64,000 nucleotides of DNA from contig CAJNDS010000059.1 of assembly GCA_905221605.1 (NCBI GenBank), positions 124,001 to 188,000 on the forward strand, read 5' to 3'. The stretch is from Symbiodinium natans. Its lineage: Eukaryota; Sar; Dinophyceae; Suessiales; Symbiodiniaceae. Numbering within the stretch: position 1 is the first letter of the stretch; every line of letters begins with the position of its first letter. The translations under genes were made by a program, and so were the position numbers. This document shows positions 39,201 to 48,988 of the stretch, one piece after another. Below the pieces are notes generated by a model that was not told where the DNA came from, did not search any database, and worked only from the letters and a program-made list of their open reading frames with translations.

Positions 39201-41162
39201 ACGCAATCTTCCCAGTGCACTTGCAAGGAGGGCTTCTACAAGGATGACGGACTCTGCATAAGTTGCATGGCCAATGCAGTGTGTCCTGGGGCTGATTTTC
39301 AGCCTCACTCGTCTCCCGGCCACTGGAGTCCTGACGCGCGAACCTTCTGGAGCTGTTTTCCTTCAGACTCCTGTTTGGAGGGCAGCACAACATCCACCAA
39401 TGAATGTGCCGCTGGAAGGGCTCCAGATGGTCTTCGATGTGTGCCATGTGCAGAGGACCATTACATGACAAATGCCGAATGCTACCAGTGCAGCGGGCTT
39501 CAGAACGTCCTTAGCATCATGGGACGGATTGTTCTGGTCCTTGCTCTACTTGCCACCATGGTGATCCTGCGATGGGAGGCTGCCACGGATGTCCTGAATA
39601 CCAGCTTCCGAGAGGTCTGCAGGCAGCACAAGAAGCTCTTGGGACGGCTGGGGCAGGCCATGACAATGGAAGCCGAAGCTACGCTGTTCTTTTCAGCCAT
39701 TGCAGTCCTTCAGTTCCTGTGGGTGTTTACATTGTTCCCGAATTGGCAATCGAGCACAAGCGGCCTTCAGGATGTTTGGAAAGCCGTCGTGACCCTCGCC
39801 GCTTTCGATACCAGCGTGTTCACATACTGCTCTCTGGGCAGTTCTTTCATCAACAACTGGTCTCTAGATTGGTGCTTGCACTGGGCAATCGTTTTGGTGA
39901 ACATGGTGCTGGTGGTTGTGCAGTTCGTCGTGGCAAAGGCTGCCAAGACCACTAAGACCCACCTCACAGGCATACTGATGGAAAGCACCTCCTTCCTGAT
40001 CATGCTCCTGATTACTGCTCGATTCAGGCTGGACCTGATCTTCGTCAATTGCGTGAGATGCGAAGCTGGGCGGATGTGCCTGGCTGAGGATCCTCTTTTG
40101 TATTGCGGCTTCAAGGACGGGTTTGGGATGTTGTGGGTTAGGTTGGGCTTTATCCTTGTCCACATCTCGGTTCTTGTTCCCTCCGCTCATCAGGACGGCT
40201 CGGAGGAGTGGAAGATGCTGGCCTACGTCTCCATAGTCGATCTCTCGGTTTGGAGCTTGTTGCTGTCTTTGGTGTTCTTTGCCATGGTGAAGACCTGGAA
40301 GTGGCAGTGTGGAGAAGGTGAAGGTGTGACCTCGAACGGCCGAGTCCACTGGTATGTGCTCTTCGCGGAACCTTGGACCAAACATCTGAAAGGCCACTCG
40401 GGGTCCTTGCGCCGTGCCGTGCAAGACTTCCCGACCTTCACGGAGCACCTCCAGACGCCAGCATCCCGGAAGGAGGTCTGGCAACGGTTCAACTCCCACG
40501 TGCTCGAGAAGAAAGAGCAGGATATGGCAGAGCTTGCCCTGAAGATGGTGGCGCTCACTGAGCAGAAAGAAGGCAATGGCTCCGATGGCCCCCAAGTATC
40601 GAGAGGAACGGAGCACTTGGACGTTGACATTGCAGACATGGCCGAGAAAGTTCAAGAGCTCTACCCAAAGAGCAAGTGGTTCTTCCTGTTGGAGCTGTTC
40701 TGGTCCTGCTCTTGGTCGTGGTTGCGGACTCTCTTCAGGGTGGCGATGACACTGGCAGTCATGACCCTTCCGAGAGACTCCGGGAACTCCGATTCCAGGA
40801 CAATAGAATGCTCCTTCGTGCTGATGGGGTTGTTGGCGTTTGCAGGCTTGATGAAGGCGAACCGTTGGGAGTTTGTGAACGACTGGGAGATTCTTCTCTA
40901 CGCCCTGTCGCTGGGAGTCCTGATCCTGCTGCAGGCCGGGAACACGGTCACCGTCGCAGTCCTGGCGAGCGCTACCGTCTTTGTGGCCGTGGCCCCGGTC
41001 CTCCTCTACCTTCTCGCATTTGCCATCCGCCGCTGCCTCACCAACGTGGAGGTGACGCCGAGCAAGCCCAGGTCACAAGCATTGGAGGGCATCGTCCACA
41101 AATGCTTTGCCAAGGAAACCAAGGAGAGGCCCACCGTCCAGGCGGTCGACATCTCCTTCTAA
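36210..41162 (+). CDS. Large Cys-module multi-pass membrane protein (5' end uncertain)
   Basis: The frame opens after a TAG at 36207; no good ATG precedes the repeats and CTAG|C could be a splice acceptor, so an upstream exon is likely. Layout: a Thr/Ser-rich tract (mucin-like, nt 36210-36440); then 28 consecutive modules of about 31 residues, each C-x5-C-P-x-G/D-Y...CCEAT (nt about 36447-39037); then ephrin-receptor/TNFR-like Cys-rich segments (CKEGFYKDDGLCISC; GRAPDGLRCVPC). About ten to eleven hydrophobic helices follow, from RIVLVLALLATMVIL (near 39525) to APVLLYLLAFA (near 41015). A cytosolic segment with charged helices lies between helices 7 and 8. The product is probably a plasma-membrane protein with a long, disulfide-rich extracellular stalk. 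Dinoflagellates have many such receptor-like proteins of unknown ligand. No introns are seen in 4.9 kb. Confidence 0.75.
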   Translation, partial: QALTTLTATATSTSVTLTSTSRTVSITSVSSTSATRTSTSTSSLTMSTSTSTTSSTTTSSTTTSSTTTSSTTTSSTVHTCAQAYHPCQPGFMQQSADAPAVSQDFCCLKTCAAHTCPAEHIPIQAKLASTVVSDADCCEMTCSAFDCPSGYARNPSMLFSAPVSQQTCCVETCSRFSCPADHVPDTSNWNSLTLTVLECCLPTCSGLSCQANFVPDPAKSGSTDVRQEHCCLPSCASFSCPLGYAPNPGNSQATTLDFQTCCSPSCASFTCPASFVPKLSAMSSISLSTSDCCEATCQSYTCSSGFVVDSTRAASTLLTDASCCIQTCAGFTCPIGYVNDPAFAQSTIVSNKACCKLDSCLAFACPVGFTPVSSTPSTVSQTSCCERQCSSFQCPAGYSLNLANSASTAISVSNCCEATCATFGCPDGYVANPAQSASTILSRASCCEATCATFTCPAGHVPDLARLASATLSQSSCCKATCATFSCPADYIANPLLARSTTVTQSNCCQATCATFTCPADYVVNPDRRLATDLSQQSCCQATCATFSCPTGFVANLSNLASTLVYTQECCAAQCAVLSVCPAGYVEISSSFGTSSSECCLATCAVFPCPAGQVADSSQATSTSVSVSDCCQDTCALFTCPADYVPNPATVSSTNLTTETCCEATCATFACPATYLPVDESSSITAVSLGSCCSATCATLACPAGTQAIAHRQTSTLVTQSQCCEDTCATFQCYGGFVVDPAQTTSTTVTLDNCCRPTCALFACLMSYVADPAKSALTDLSVSDCCQPTCAAFQCPSGYLPDLVASASIDVSTGTCCDATCATFSCPVAYVSDLSQLTSTVVNQETCCEATCASLACNAGYSPVLDQETSTNISQSNCCEPTCAVFQCPDGFTANPANQSVTNLDVTSCCLPTCATLLCPEGWEFALGQENSTDVTVETCCESCPAGSFKTDEDSVSGPGYLRQRCALCLPGSWNPLIGQRACSACPVNWTTPAEGATQSSQCTCKEGFYKDDGLCISCMANAVCPGADFQPHSSPGHWSPDARTFWSCFPSDSCLEGSTTSTNECAAGRAPDGLRCVPCAEDHYMTNAECYQCSGLQNVLSIMGRIVLVLALLATMVILRWEAATDVLNTSFREVCRQHKKLLGRLGQAMTMEAEATLFFSAIAVLQFLWVFTLFPNWQSSTSGLQDVWKAVVTLAAFDTSVFTYCSLGSSFINNWSLDWCLHWAIVLVNMVLVVVQFVVAKAAKTTKTHLTGILMESTSFLIMLLITARFRLDLIFVNCVRCEAGRMCLAEDPLLYCGFKDGFGMLWVRLGFILVHISVLVPSAHQDGSEEWKMLAYVSIVDLSVWSLLLSLVFFAMVKTWKWQCGEGEGVTSNGRVHWYVLFAEPWTKHLKGHSGSLRRAVQDFPTFTEHLQTPASRKEVWQRFNSHVLEKKEQDMAELALKMVALTEQKEGNGSDGPQVSRGTEHLDVDIADMAEKVQELYPKSKWFFLLELFWSCSWSWLRTLFRVAMTLAVMTLPRDSGNSDSRTIECSFVLMGLLAFAGLMKANRWEFVNDWEILLYALSLGVLILLQAGNTVTVAVLASATVFVAVAPVLLYLLAFAIRRCLTNVEVTPSKPRSQALEGIVHKCFAKETKERPTVQAVDISF
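36447..39037 (+). repeat. Array of 28 four-cysteine modules (93-bp period)
   Basis: Lies within the membrane-protein gene. Counting by eye gives 28 modules with the pattern CATFxCPxGYV and a CC pair about 19 residues later. Modules 12-16 are most alike (CATFTCPADYV variants), suggesting recent expansion in the middle of the array. Modules 17, 22 and 23 deviate at the second Cys-Pro. Confidence 0.85.
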
Positions 41163-42412
41163 ACCTAGAGCATGAGCCCATGGCTGATGGTTCCCACCGG
41201 AGCCATTTTCTCCCTTCTTCTTTTGATGTCTTTGATTTTCTGATGCATCTGCGTGTCGGGTCGTGGCAAGAACGGCTTGGCCCAGACGTGCAGAGCTGCA
41301 GGCTGCTCGATCGCAGCTGTGAGTCTGTGAAAGAAAGGCGGTCGGTCGAAAGCTGGGCCTTGAGAAAACCTATGCCCAGCTCCCGACCCATGCCCCACAC
41401 CCTTTCTGCTTCGCATGTGCGCTGCCAAGCAGCGCGATTGCAGCGGAAGAGAGTCTCATGAGCCCCCGAAGCATGAAATCGTCGCTTTGCTTGGATGTGT
41501 TCTGATGATCTTTGATGTGGTTCATGTCGACAAGGCCTTCTGATCGTCTGTGAGTCACGAAAAGTGAACCGTGCTTGGAGTTTGCTCAAACCAGGCCCCT
41601 TGGCTCCAAGTTGATTTAGGCGGACATCCCGAAAAGTCTCGACCTGCCATCTCAAGTCCATCACGCCGCCGCCGCAACCTCAGACCTCATAGACCTCAGG
41701 GCTTGTTCTACTCGTTTGCTCTGGCATGTGGCATCATGTGGCATCTTTTCTCATGCGTTCATGGTTTCGCGGTTTTGACTCTTTTTTGTTGAGCTCTTTT
41801 GCTGCGCAGATGACCCCGCAGTTGCTGCTGAAAGCACGGTTTCCAGAATCTGAGGCGGAGGATTTCTGGGCAGGATCGATCAGCAAGAACATCAACGGCA
41901 CTCCATCTTGTGGGGGGGGGGGGAGGGGGGGGGGCGCTATTGTGTGTCGCGCAAAATATGTTGCGAGCTTCGGTTATGGACAGGTTGCATGTGATCGTTG
42001 CAGTGTGCCATGCTCTGTGTGGAAAATATGAGCCCATGTACCATGGACGTGTCGTGTCCCGCCTATTTTTCGGGTCAAGCAACCAGGAACCTCAGGCCAG
42101 AGCATCGCAAGTAGAGTCTGCAGCACGAGAATATAGACACCATGCTGTTGACAGTAGTCTCAGTAGTCTTGATTGACAGTCATGGCTCCGGATGCTTTCT
42201 TCTTGTAGCGCGTAGACCAAATTTGTGCATTATTGGAAGTGCGTAGCGAATCTATGCGCACGAACTGAACAACCATCGGAAGCCCCTAAAGCTTTCGTGC
42301 AGGCGCGGCCGTTTTCATGTCGCCCAGGCGGTTTGGCTGCGGACCCTATACGAAGACAGCAGCATGATGAGACCTGAAGCGCCCCAGCACGTCGCCATGC
42401 AGCCTGCTGCAG
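41163..42412. other. Intergenic, no gene seen
   Basis: Holds a poly-G run of about 20 bases at 41911-41934. Open frames across it are short and unrecognisable. Confidence 0.4.
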
Positions 42413-43811
42413 CCACGCGCAGCCCTTCGTGTTTCGCGTCTCCTCATCTCCTCAAGCGAGGTGCATTGTGATCACAAGCGTGGTGCAGCGTGTCCTCCAG
42501 GAGAGGTTCAGGCTTTGTGCAGATGCCACCTGAAGCTCCGGGCTCGAGGCCCAACTCGCTGTACACCTAGACAGCCTAGACCAGTGAAACGGAGTGAGGC
42601 TTTTGCGTCTTTGGCATGTCTTGTTGCGCAGTGGCTGCCACGGAAAGGCTGAAATCGTAAACATCAGCTTTGGCTCTGCGCAATGTCCAAGAGGGCCAAA
42701 GATTTGCGGGTCTGCCTCCGCTTTGACAACTGTGATTCCAAGCGCCAAACCATGTTCGCCGCGTTATGGGACTGTTCGTCCGCAGTTCACATGGCTGCAC
42801 GCCGTTGGAGGGGGGCAACTCAAAAGCCGCTGCAGAGAGTGGTGCGAACGGGCTTCTTTTGTGGGAGGCTAAGTGCGCTCCGGCAAGTTTCCTTCGGCAT
42901 TCTCACGCACTTACTGTCTGGCCTTTGAAGCATTGCCGAATACATTGTCGGAGGTTTCCAGCGTTTGTGGATTCTTCCATGTACGAGCTCAGGGAACTTT
43001 TTAGACTTTCTCCAACTCGCGCGATTGCCACCTGCCCTTTCCGGAAGCAAAACCCGAGACCCCCATCAAGCCCTGGGATGCTTGCTGGATTCCCCTGAGC
43101 CCTCGTGACCTCTGCAAAGGGCTCTGCAAGGGGCTCTGCAAGGGGCTCTGCAAGGGGCTCTGCAAGGGGCATGCAGGGCACGGCTCTTTGTGTTCCCATG
43201 TGGGAATCCGGAGCCGAATCGACTAGCCTGCGCGATTCTACAGCATGTTTCCCTGCTGCATGTCACTTGGGGCCGTTTAAGAAACCCTAAACACCTCTCA
43301 GTTGCACCCTACACTGCAACTCAACGTCAGAAATTCCATACGCCTGGCACCCACTGCTGTTGTTGGGCGCGCCCTGGTGCGCCAATGCTGGCCTAACAAG
43401 CTCTCAGTCTGTATGAGGGGCAGAAGGCAAGAGAGGCAAACATTTCCGCTTCTGCTGGCCCGGTTGTGTTTAAGAATCCGCGGCTTGTGAACGCTTCCGC
43501 GCGTTTTGAAGGATCCTTGCAAGGCCTTCCGATGAAGTTCGGGGGAGGATGAAGTTCGGCAGTGGGGAGGCCAAGGCCTCCATCTATTCAGAATCTAAAG
43601 GCCGAAGCGTTCCGGAAAAGCTGGGGAGTTTCTTGGGTCAAGGACGCCGCGAATGGTTGAGAGCAATCGCGTCACCACACGAGGCGGGCTTGATTCCCGT
43701 CCCATTTGTTTCTGGGCAAAGGGTGGAGTGTGTTGTGTAGAGTCGTTGTTGAAGTGTGGAAGGCCGCTCGTTCTAGAAAAGGCTGCATGACGATTGCCGC
43801 AACTTCTTTGC
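42413..43811 (+). repeat. Dispersed duplication, copy B (about 1.4 kb)
   Basis: Second copy of 32657-33728, in the same orientation about 9.7 kb away. It carries at least one extra block of about 145 bp (about 43562-43707) inserted between AGTTCGGCAG and TGTTTCTGGGC. Confidence 0.85.
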
Positions 43812-46584
43812 CTTCAAAGCTTTTCAGACTTTTCGACTTAATTATGCGCGCCTTGCCTGGAAAGGCGCCGTCTTTGCCAGAGGTTCGCCCGTTAATGAGT
43901 CTGTTGAACTGAAGCCTCAATAATATACACATCATAAGCCATGAAGGACGTCGTGGCTCACCGAGCGCTCAGCCGACGAGTGTAACGAGTGCAGGGCAAG
44001 ATGTTGGCTGGGCGGTCGCGGCTCTATGCGCGGCTCTTCATAGGCCTTCCATTCCGCCCCCTCGGCCTCGAGGCCTCGTGGCCTCTCGTGCCCCCGGCAA
44101 GGTGTTGGCTGCCTGGAGAGGGGCCATGTCTGTACATTTTCTAGAGCCCGCGATGCCCAGCGCTCCGAGCTTGAGGCTCAGTGCATTTGTTTCTGGGCTC
44201 TGAGTGTGATGAAGTACACGAGAAGGCTTTGCGGATGCGCGCTTGGAATGAAGCGCCCCGGAAAGCTTGAAGGCAGCCGGTGGCATGATTTAGATCCCAC
44301 GATCCCACAAGTTTTTTGAAGTGCGGCTTCTGAGGCCTGTGGGTTGTAGAGGCCCGTCAGCAGTTCACAAAGGCCCTGCCCCTGCTCTCCAAGAAATTGT
44401 GAGGCGACTTTTTGAGCTTTCGTGCCGTTTTGACCTTGTCATCTCCTGGGCTGCACCCATAGCTGTGTTCCTGGTTTCTCCCGCTCAGATCTTTGGGGCT
44501 TTGGGGCGGAAGGTGGGGTTGGGGCCAAGTTGGGTTGCCAAGGGTTCGGGCGGTTGATGCTTGGGGGGGTTCTTGTCCGTAAACACGTGAGGGTGCCATG
44601 ATGCCTTGTGGCTTCAGTGCTTCGAGCACTGTATCGGGTATGGCGAGTTTAGTGTGATGCGGCCACCTCAGACGAGGCGGCCTGCCCACCTTGCTTATCC
44701 TCTTGCGTGCTTCAGCAGCGAGGAGGCCTGCAGCGAAAATCTATGCACGCCTGCCCGATGCTGCACCCGGCTGCGCGTTTCTTTGGTGGAAGGAATGACC
44801 ACCCATACCAGCAACTGGTCACTCAATGCAAGGGGTTCTGCACAGAAATGAACCTGAAGCCCGCGCAGTCACGGTGCCCAAGCTGCAGCGGCGACTCTCA
44901 AGTCTGAAGGCGATGCCATGCCATGCCGCGCCTGGGCCACGTGGCCCTGCAATGGCCCATATGAGTGGTGCACCGCGGCAATTGCCAGAAGACCAGCGAA
45001 GACCATTGCCTGCAGACCCCAAGCAGCCCCTCTAGTGCTCTTCGAATCGCGGCCTTCGATGCTACTTTCTTCTGCGAGTTCAGGCACCCCAGAAGCGGGC
45101 ATACCTACACACCCACGAAGCGCACGCGTTTCGCATCCTCCTGCGTGCTGCAGCGGGGAGGCCTGCAGCGAAAATCTGTGTCCGCCTGCCCGACGCCGCA
45201 CCCGGCCGCGCCAAGCAAAATTCCCCCATCGCGCCTTTCCTTGGCGAGTGATCTTGGCAGCGTCCTTTGGCGGAGCGCGGGCTTCTTGATTGGGTGGCTG
45301 CCAAGAATGCTCATCAGCCTGTGCTTGAAAGTTGAAGATGTTGAACCCCCTCAGCTGAAACCATCTGTAACCAGTTAACCCGGCCCCCTGCGTGCCGGCA
45401 CCGCCTGCCCCCCATGTATTCCCATGGAAGAGAGATAGCGGCGGATCCCGCATTGGGCTGCGGAGCGTCCTGGCCCAGCTCGAAGTCCCTGAATTCGTTT
45501 GATCCTGGGAAGCTGCTGAGGCTGCTGAGTGCTCAAGAGCCCCAAAGCAATTCTTGAAGGCAAAGCCCCGCGCGCCTCCAGCGACGGTGACGAGCTTGAC
45601 TTGATTTCCAGGGCCCTTTAGGATGACTTTAGTGGCGTCCTCAGTCCCATACGGCGCCCCCTAAAGGAGCCTCCGAGCCTCCATAATCTCCATAGCTTTC
45701 ATGTCAACCTCAAGCATGTCTTGGCTTCAGCGTGGGGGGCTCCCATCCTGGCACACTTTTTCCGGTGGAGCCGGACAGAGGGGTTTGTGCCCCACAGGTC
45801 TCGGCCTCTTCCCCCCAAAACGGGGAAGTGCAGACCCGAGTTGTGGGTCGTATCGGCCGTTGCTGGGGCTTCAGTGCGTTTAAGTGGGGTCACCGGGGTC
45901 GCCGGCTTTGCTGCGGCACACCAAACCGGTCACAACGCTATCCTCAGAGAGCTTGAGGAGGTGTAGGGCGTGCATGTGATAGTGCCATGGTGGCCGTCGT
46001 GTTGATTTGTCTGGGCGCTGCCAAGGAGGCCTGCGGATGCCTTTCTTATGCTTCCTCCCGTGCTTCAGGCCTCCCGTGTCAGGAGTCCGGAGCTCCTTAC
46101 GTTGTTCGCGGCATGCTGCCTGTAGACTCGAAGACGCCAAGACCCAGGTGTGGGTGGAACACTTGTGTGGCCACTGGTGTCCCAGCTGCTTCTTTCGCGG
46201 CCTTGCAAGCTACTTGGCCTCCTCGCGCTGAGCATAGATGAGGCTGGCCCTACTGCACGACTTGCTCGGAGGTTGTCGGAGGAGGTGTTGAGGAACAGGC
46301 TCTGCCCGCAGGCATTTGTACCTCACAGGCCTTTACCTCTTCCGCCACTGCTTCCCTGGCTTGAGCATGTGTCAACTTCACCAGTTTCAGGTGGCCTTAC
46401 GGCTTAAGCTTTCGCGGAAACAGCTTGCTGCCAGGCCCGGAAGGCGTGCAGCTTGCAGATCTCGGGGGGTTGGGGGGGTTTTGGGATGTCTAGGGCTTAG
46501 GGCTCTTAGGGCTTGGGGTTTACGGGCCTGGCCTTTGTTTGCGCGTTGTAATCTGGCGGCTCCATGCCTTGCGTCTTGAAGTGT
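43812..46584. other. Intergenic with a small duplicated block
   Basis: GAGGCCTGCAGCGAAAATCT with its flanks (about 65 bp) occurs at about 44718-44783 and 45151-45212. Short telomere-like words (CTTAGGGCTCTTAGGGC) occur near 46496. No gene is supported; short hydrophilic frames have no visible domains. Confidence 0.4.
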
Positions 46585-47065
46585 TTAGGTTTCGTTGAAT
46601 AACCTTAGGGGACATTCGCTTTTGTGTGATGATTGGTGCTTACTTCTTATGGCATCGGGCTGCTCGAGGCAGCTTAAGTTGTGTCTCTCTGTTTCCTCGC
46701 AAAAGGACACCAGCTGGTCTCGCAAGCACTGCATGCACTGCTCAGTCGCGTTAGATTTCAGGCCGCTGCACACCTTGTGCACGAAGAAGCGTGCGCTTTG
46801 GGCATCCTCATCTCGCCCTCCACTCTCGTGCTGCTCCGTGGCGCTGTGATTTTTGCGAGTTTGTCAGTGTTAAGTTTCGCTGAACCTGGGGTCTGAGATT
46901 CAGCTTTGAAGGGCCATCAACACTTGGCGCTTTGATGTAGCTGGCGTGAGAACTCCGCGCCAGATGCTTGGTCTCGGCTTGCATGTCTCCTTGCGCAGCT
47001 CCGGACACGATGCAGAAGATGTCACGGATGCTGTTCTCGTCCAGCGAGCTCTGACCAATGCTCAT
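46585..47065 (-). CDS. Candidate two-exon gene, 133-residue Cys-containing protein
   Basis: Read on the minus strand. Exon 1 is 47065-46886, from an ATG (MSIGQSSLDENSIRDIFCI) to ...KLNLRPQ. A 79-base intron follows (46885-46807), starting GTTCAG and ending GATGAG. Exon 2 is 46806-46585 (DAQSARFFVHKVCSGLKSN to a TAA). The joined frame is exact, and the acceptor is AG followed by G, like the V-ATPase introns in this window. Cysteines cluster in exon 2 (EQCMQCLRDQL; FCEETERHNLSCLEQ), suggesting a small secreted or metal-binding protein. A hydrophobic stretch beginning MVMVFMVCLGAF lies just upstream in another frame and might be a signal-peptide exon. No family is recognised. Confidence 0.4.
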
Positions 47066-48933
47066 CGGAACGGTTGCATTGGCTCATATCGACCTTGAAG
47101 GCTCCCAAGCAAACCATGAAAACCATCACCATCAAAAGCTGCTGCTTCGCTCCCACTGCCCGGTAGGACCCAAACCTCAGAGCTTTACAGCGTGGTGCAC
47201 CGCGTCGGACTCGTGCACTTTTTCCAACCCGCCTTCTCCGCGTTCCGAGTGATTTGTGTTGACCACCAGATTGTCCATGCCCCCCATTCTGGCCCAGCAG
47301 GTTACCCTCAACATAATCCTAGTATGGCCCTTCTTTTAGGGATCCTTAAAAAGGATCCCAAAAACCCACAGGTACAACCTTAAGGGCTTAAGGGTCCAAG
47401 GTAGAGAAGCCGTAGATATAGCAGGCCTCGCTCCGAGAGCACTGGAGCTGTCATGTGGGCAAGGAAAGTTTCGAAGGTCTTGGTCGACTGGCTTTTGAGT
47501 GGTGGCTCTGCTCCTCTCTTGTTGGTCCAGCAAGCAGCTCAGCAAGTTCTGGCCTGAGCCCGAAGCCCTGAGTACTGCACGGGCTGTGTCTCCACCAGTC
47601 GCATCGCCGCGCGATCGGTTCGTGGGCAGGCGACAATGGGCCACGCACCCTGTAATCGGCCGCAGAGCCTCTAAAGCCCATCTAAGCCGATCTAAGCCCA
47701 TCTAAGCCCATCTAAACCCATCTGACAGGGAGCTGACGCCCCAGCACGCTGGGCATCTGCTCCGTCGCTTGGCAGCTCTGGGCTCCTGACTTCCCACGTC
47801 ATGCTGGGAAGCTTCCTTGGCGCTCCCTGCCGAAAGCCCAAAAAACCTGGAGCTTCCCCAAAGCAAACAACAAACTCAGCCCCAAAGTGCAGCCTAACCT
47901 GGAGCTCGCTTCGGTGCACTTCGTGCACTTCGTGCACTTCGTGCACTTCGTTCTCGGGCCTGTTCGCGGGTTCCTAGATCTGGACGCCGCACTGACTTAG
48001 AGTACCCTTAGAGTACCCGGTGGCCTGTTCAACACAAGGTTTCTGTCCGTGCGTTTCCTGGTTTCAGGAACCGTCACTCTAGTCTCAAGACCCATTCGGA
48101 CCTTCGAGCTTAAAGCCTGCAGTAGCTCACTTTACAGTAGTTCCGACAGTTCGGATTTAGAAAACAGGCCCTGAGAATGCACTGACAGTTCCTGAGAGTC
48201 GCCTGATGGTTCCAGAGCCCCTGTTGGTGCTCACACGCAAACCGGCCACCGGCCACAGGGCACTCCACAAGCACTGACTGATAGTCGACATGCGTTCGGG
48301 TGGTCTCGTTCTCAGTTCACAGCTGCCCAGCTGCTTCGAAAGCGGGTGTGGCGCTGCCCAGCCGCGGCTCTAAAATGAGAGTTCCATGATCATCGGGTCG
48401 TCAGAAAGCCTGGGGCCGTACTCTGCTTGAATGAGACAGGAGGGCCGGTTCACGGCAGAGATAACTTGCAGCTTTTCCGGGTCAGAGCGGGTGACCACAA
48501 GCTCATGTTGAAGCCTCTGTGGTCCATTGTGGTCCCTCGTGGCCAGGAGCCGCATTCGCCGCATCTGCTCTCCCGCCTTCATCCGAGCAGCACGCGCAGG
48601 CCGCCATGGAAGCCTTGGAGGCAATCCTTGAGAAGTCTCAAGTGTATGCAGTGTATACAACAGTTAGGTGTACAGGTGCGGAGCAGAGTTGAGGCGAGGG
48701 AAGTCATGAGGGGCGCATCGAAGGAAGAGTGCCCTTCAGAAGTTTGCCTTAGACTGTGCTACTCCCGGAAGCTGGGTTCCGTGGCTTTCCACCATCGCTG
48801 TCTCCAAGCCTCTGGAAAGGCCGGGCAGAGGCGCGCCAGGCGCCCCTCCCTTTCCTCCCTTTGCTCCCTTGCGCCACCGAAACAGAGCTCACAGAGCACA
48901 GGGCTCCAGTCAGGCCAAGTCAGGGGCTGAAGG
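47066..48933. other. Intergenic with small repeats and a possible terminal exon
   Basis: Two short repeats are visible: AGCCCATCTA units near 47675-47720 and TTCGTGCAC units near 47920-47950. On the minus strand, 48590-48370 reads as a protein-like segment (LQVISAVNRPSCLIQAEYG, ending IMELSF and a stop) that could be a last exon, but no partner exon was found. Confidence 0.3.
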
Positions 48934-48988
48934 GGGTTTAGGGTTTAGGGTTTAGGGTTTAGGGTTTAGGGTTTAGGGTTTAGGGGGG
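48934..48988 (+). repeat. Interstitial telomere array (TTTAGGG)7
   Basis: About seven perfect head-to-tail TTTAGGG units ending in GGGGGG. TTTAGGG is the telomere repeat of dinoflagellates and plants. It is the cleanest telomeric tract in the window. Confidence 0.95.
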
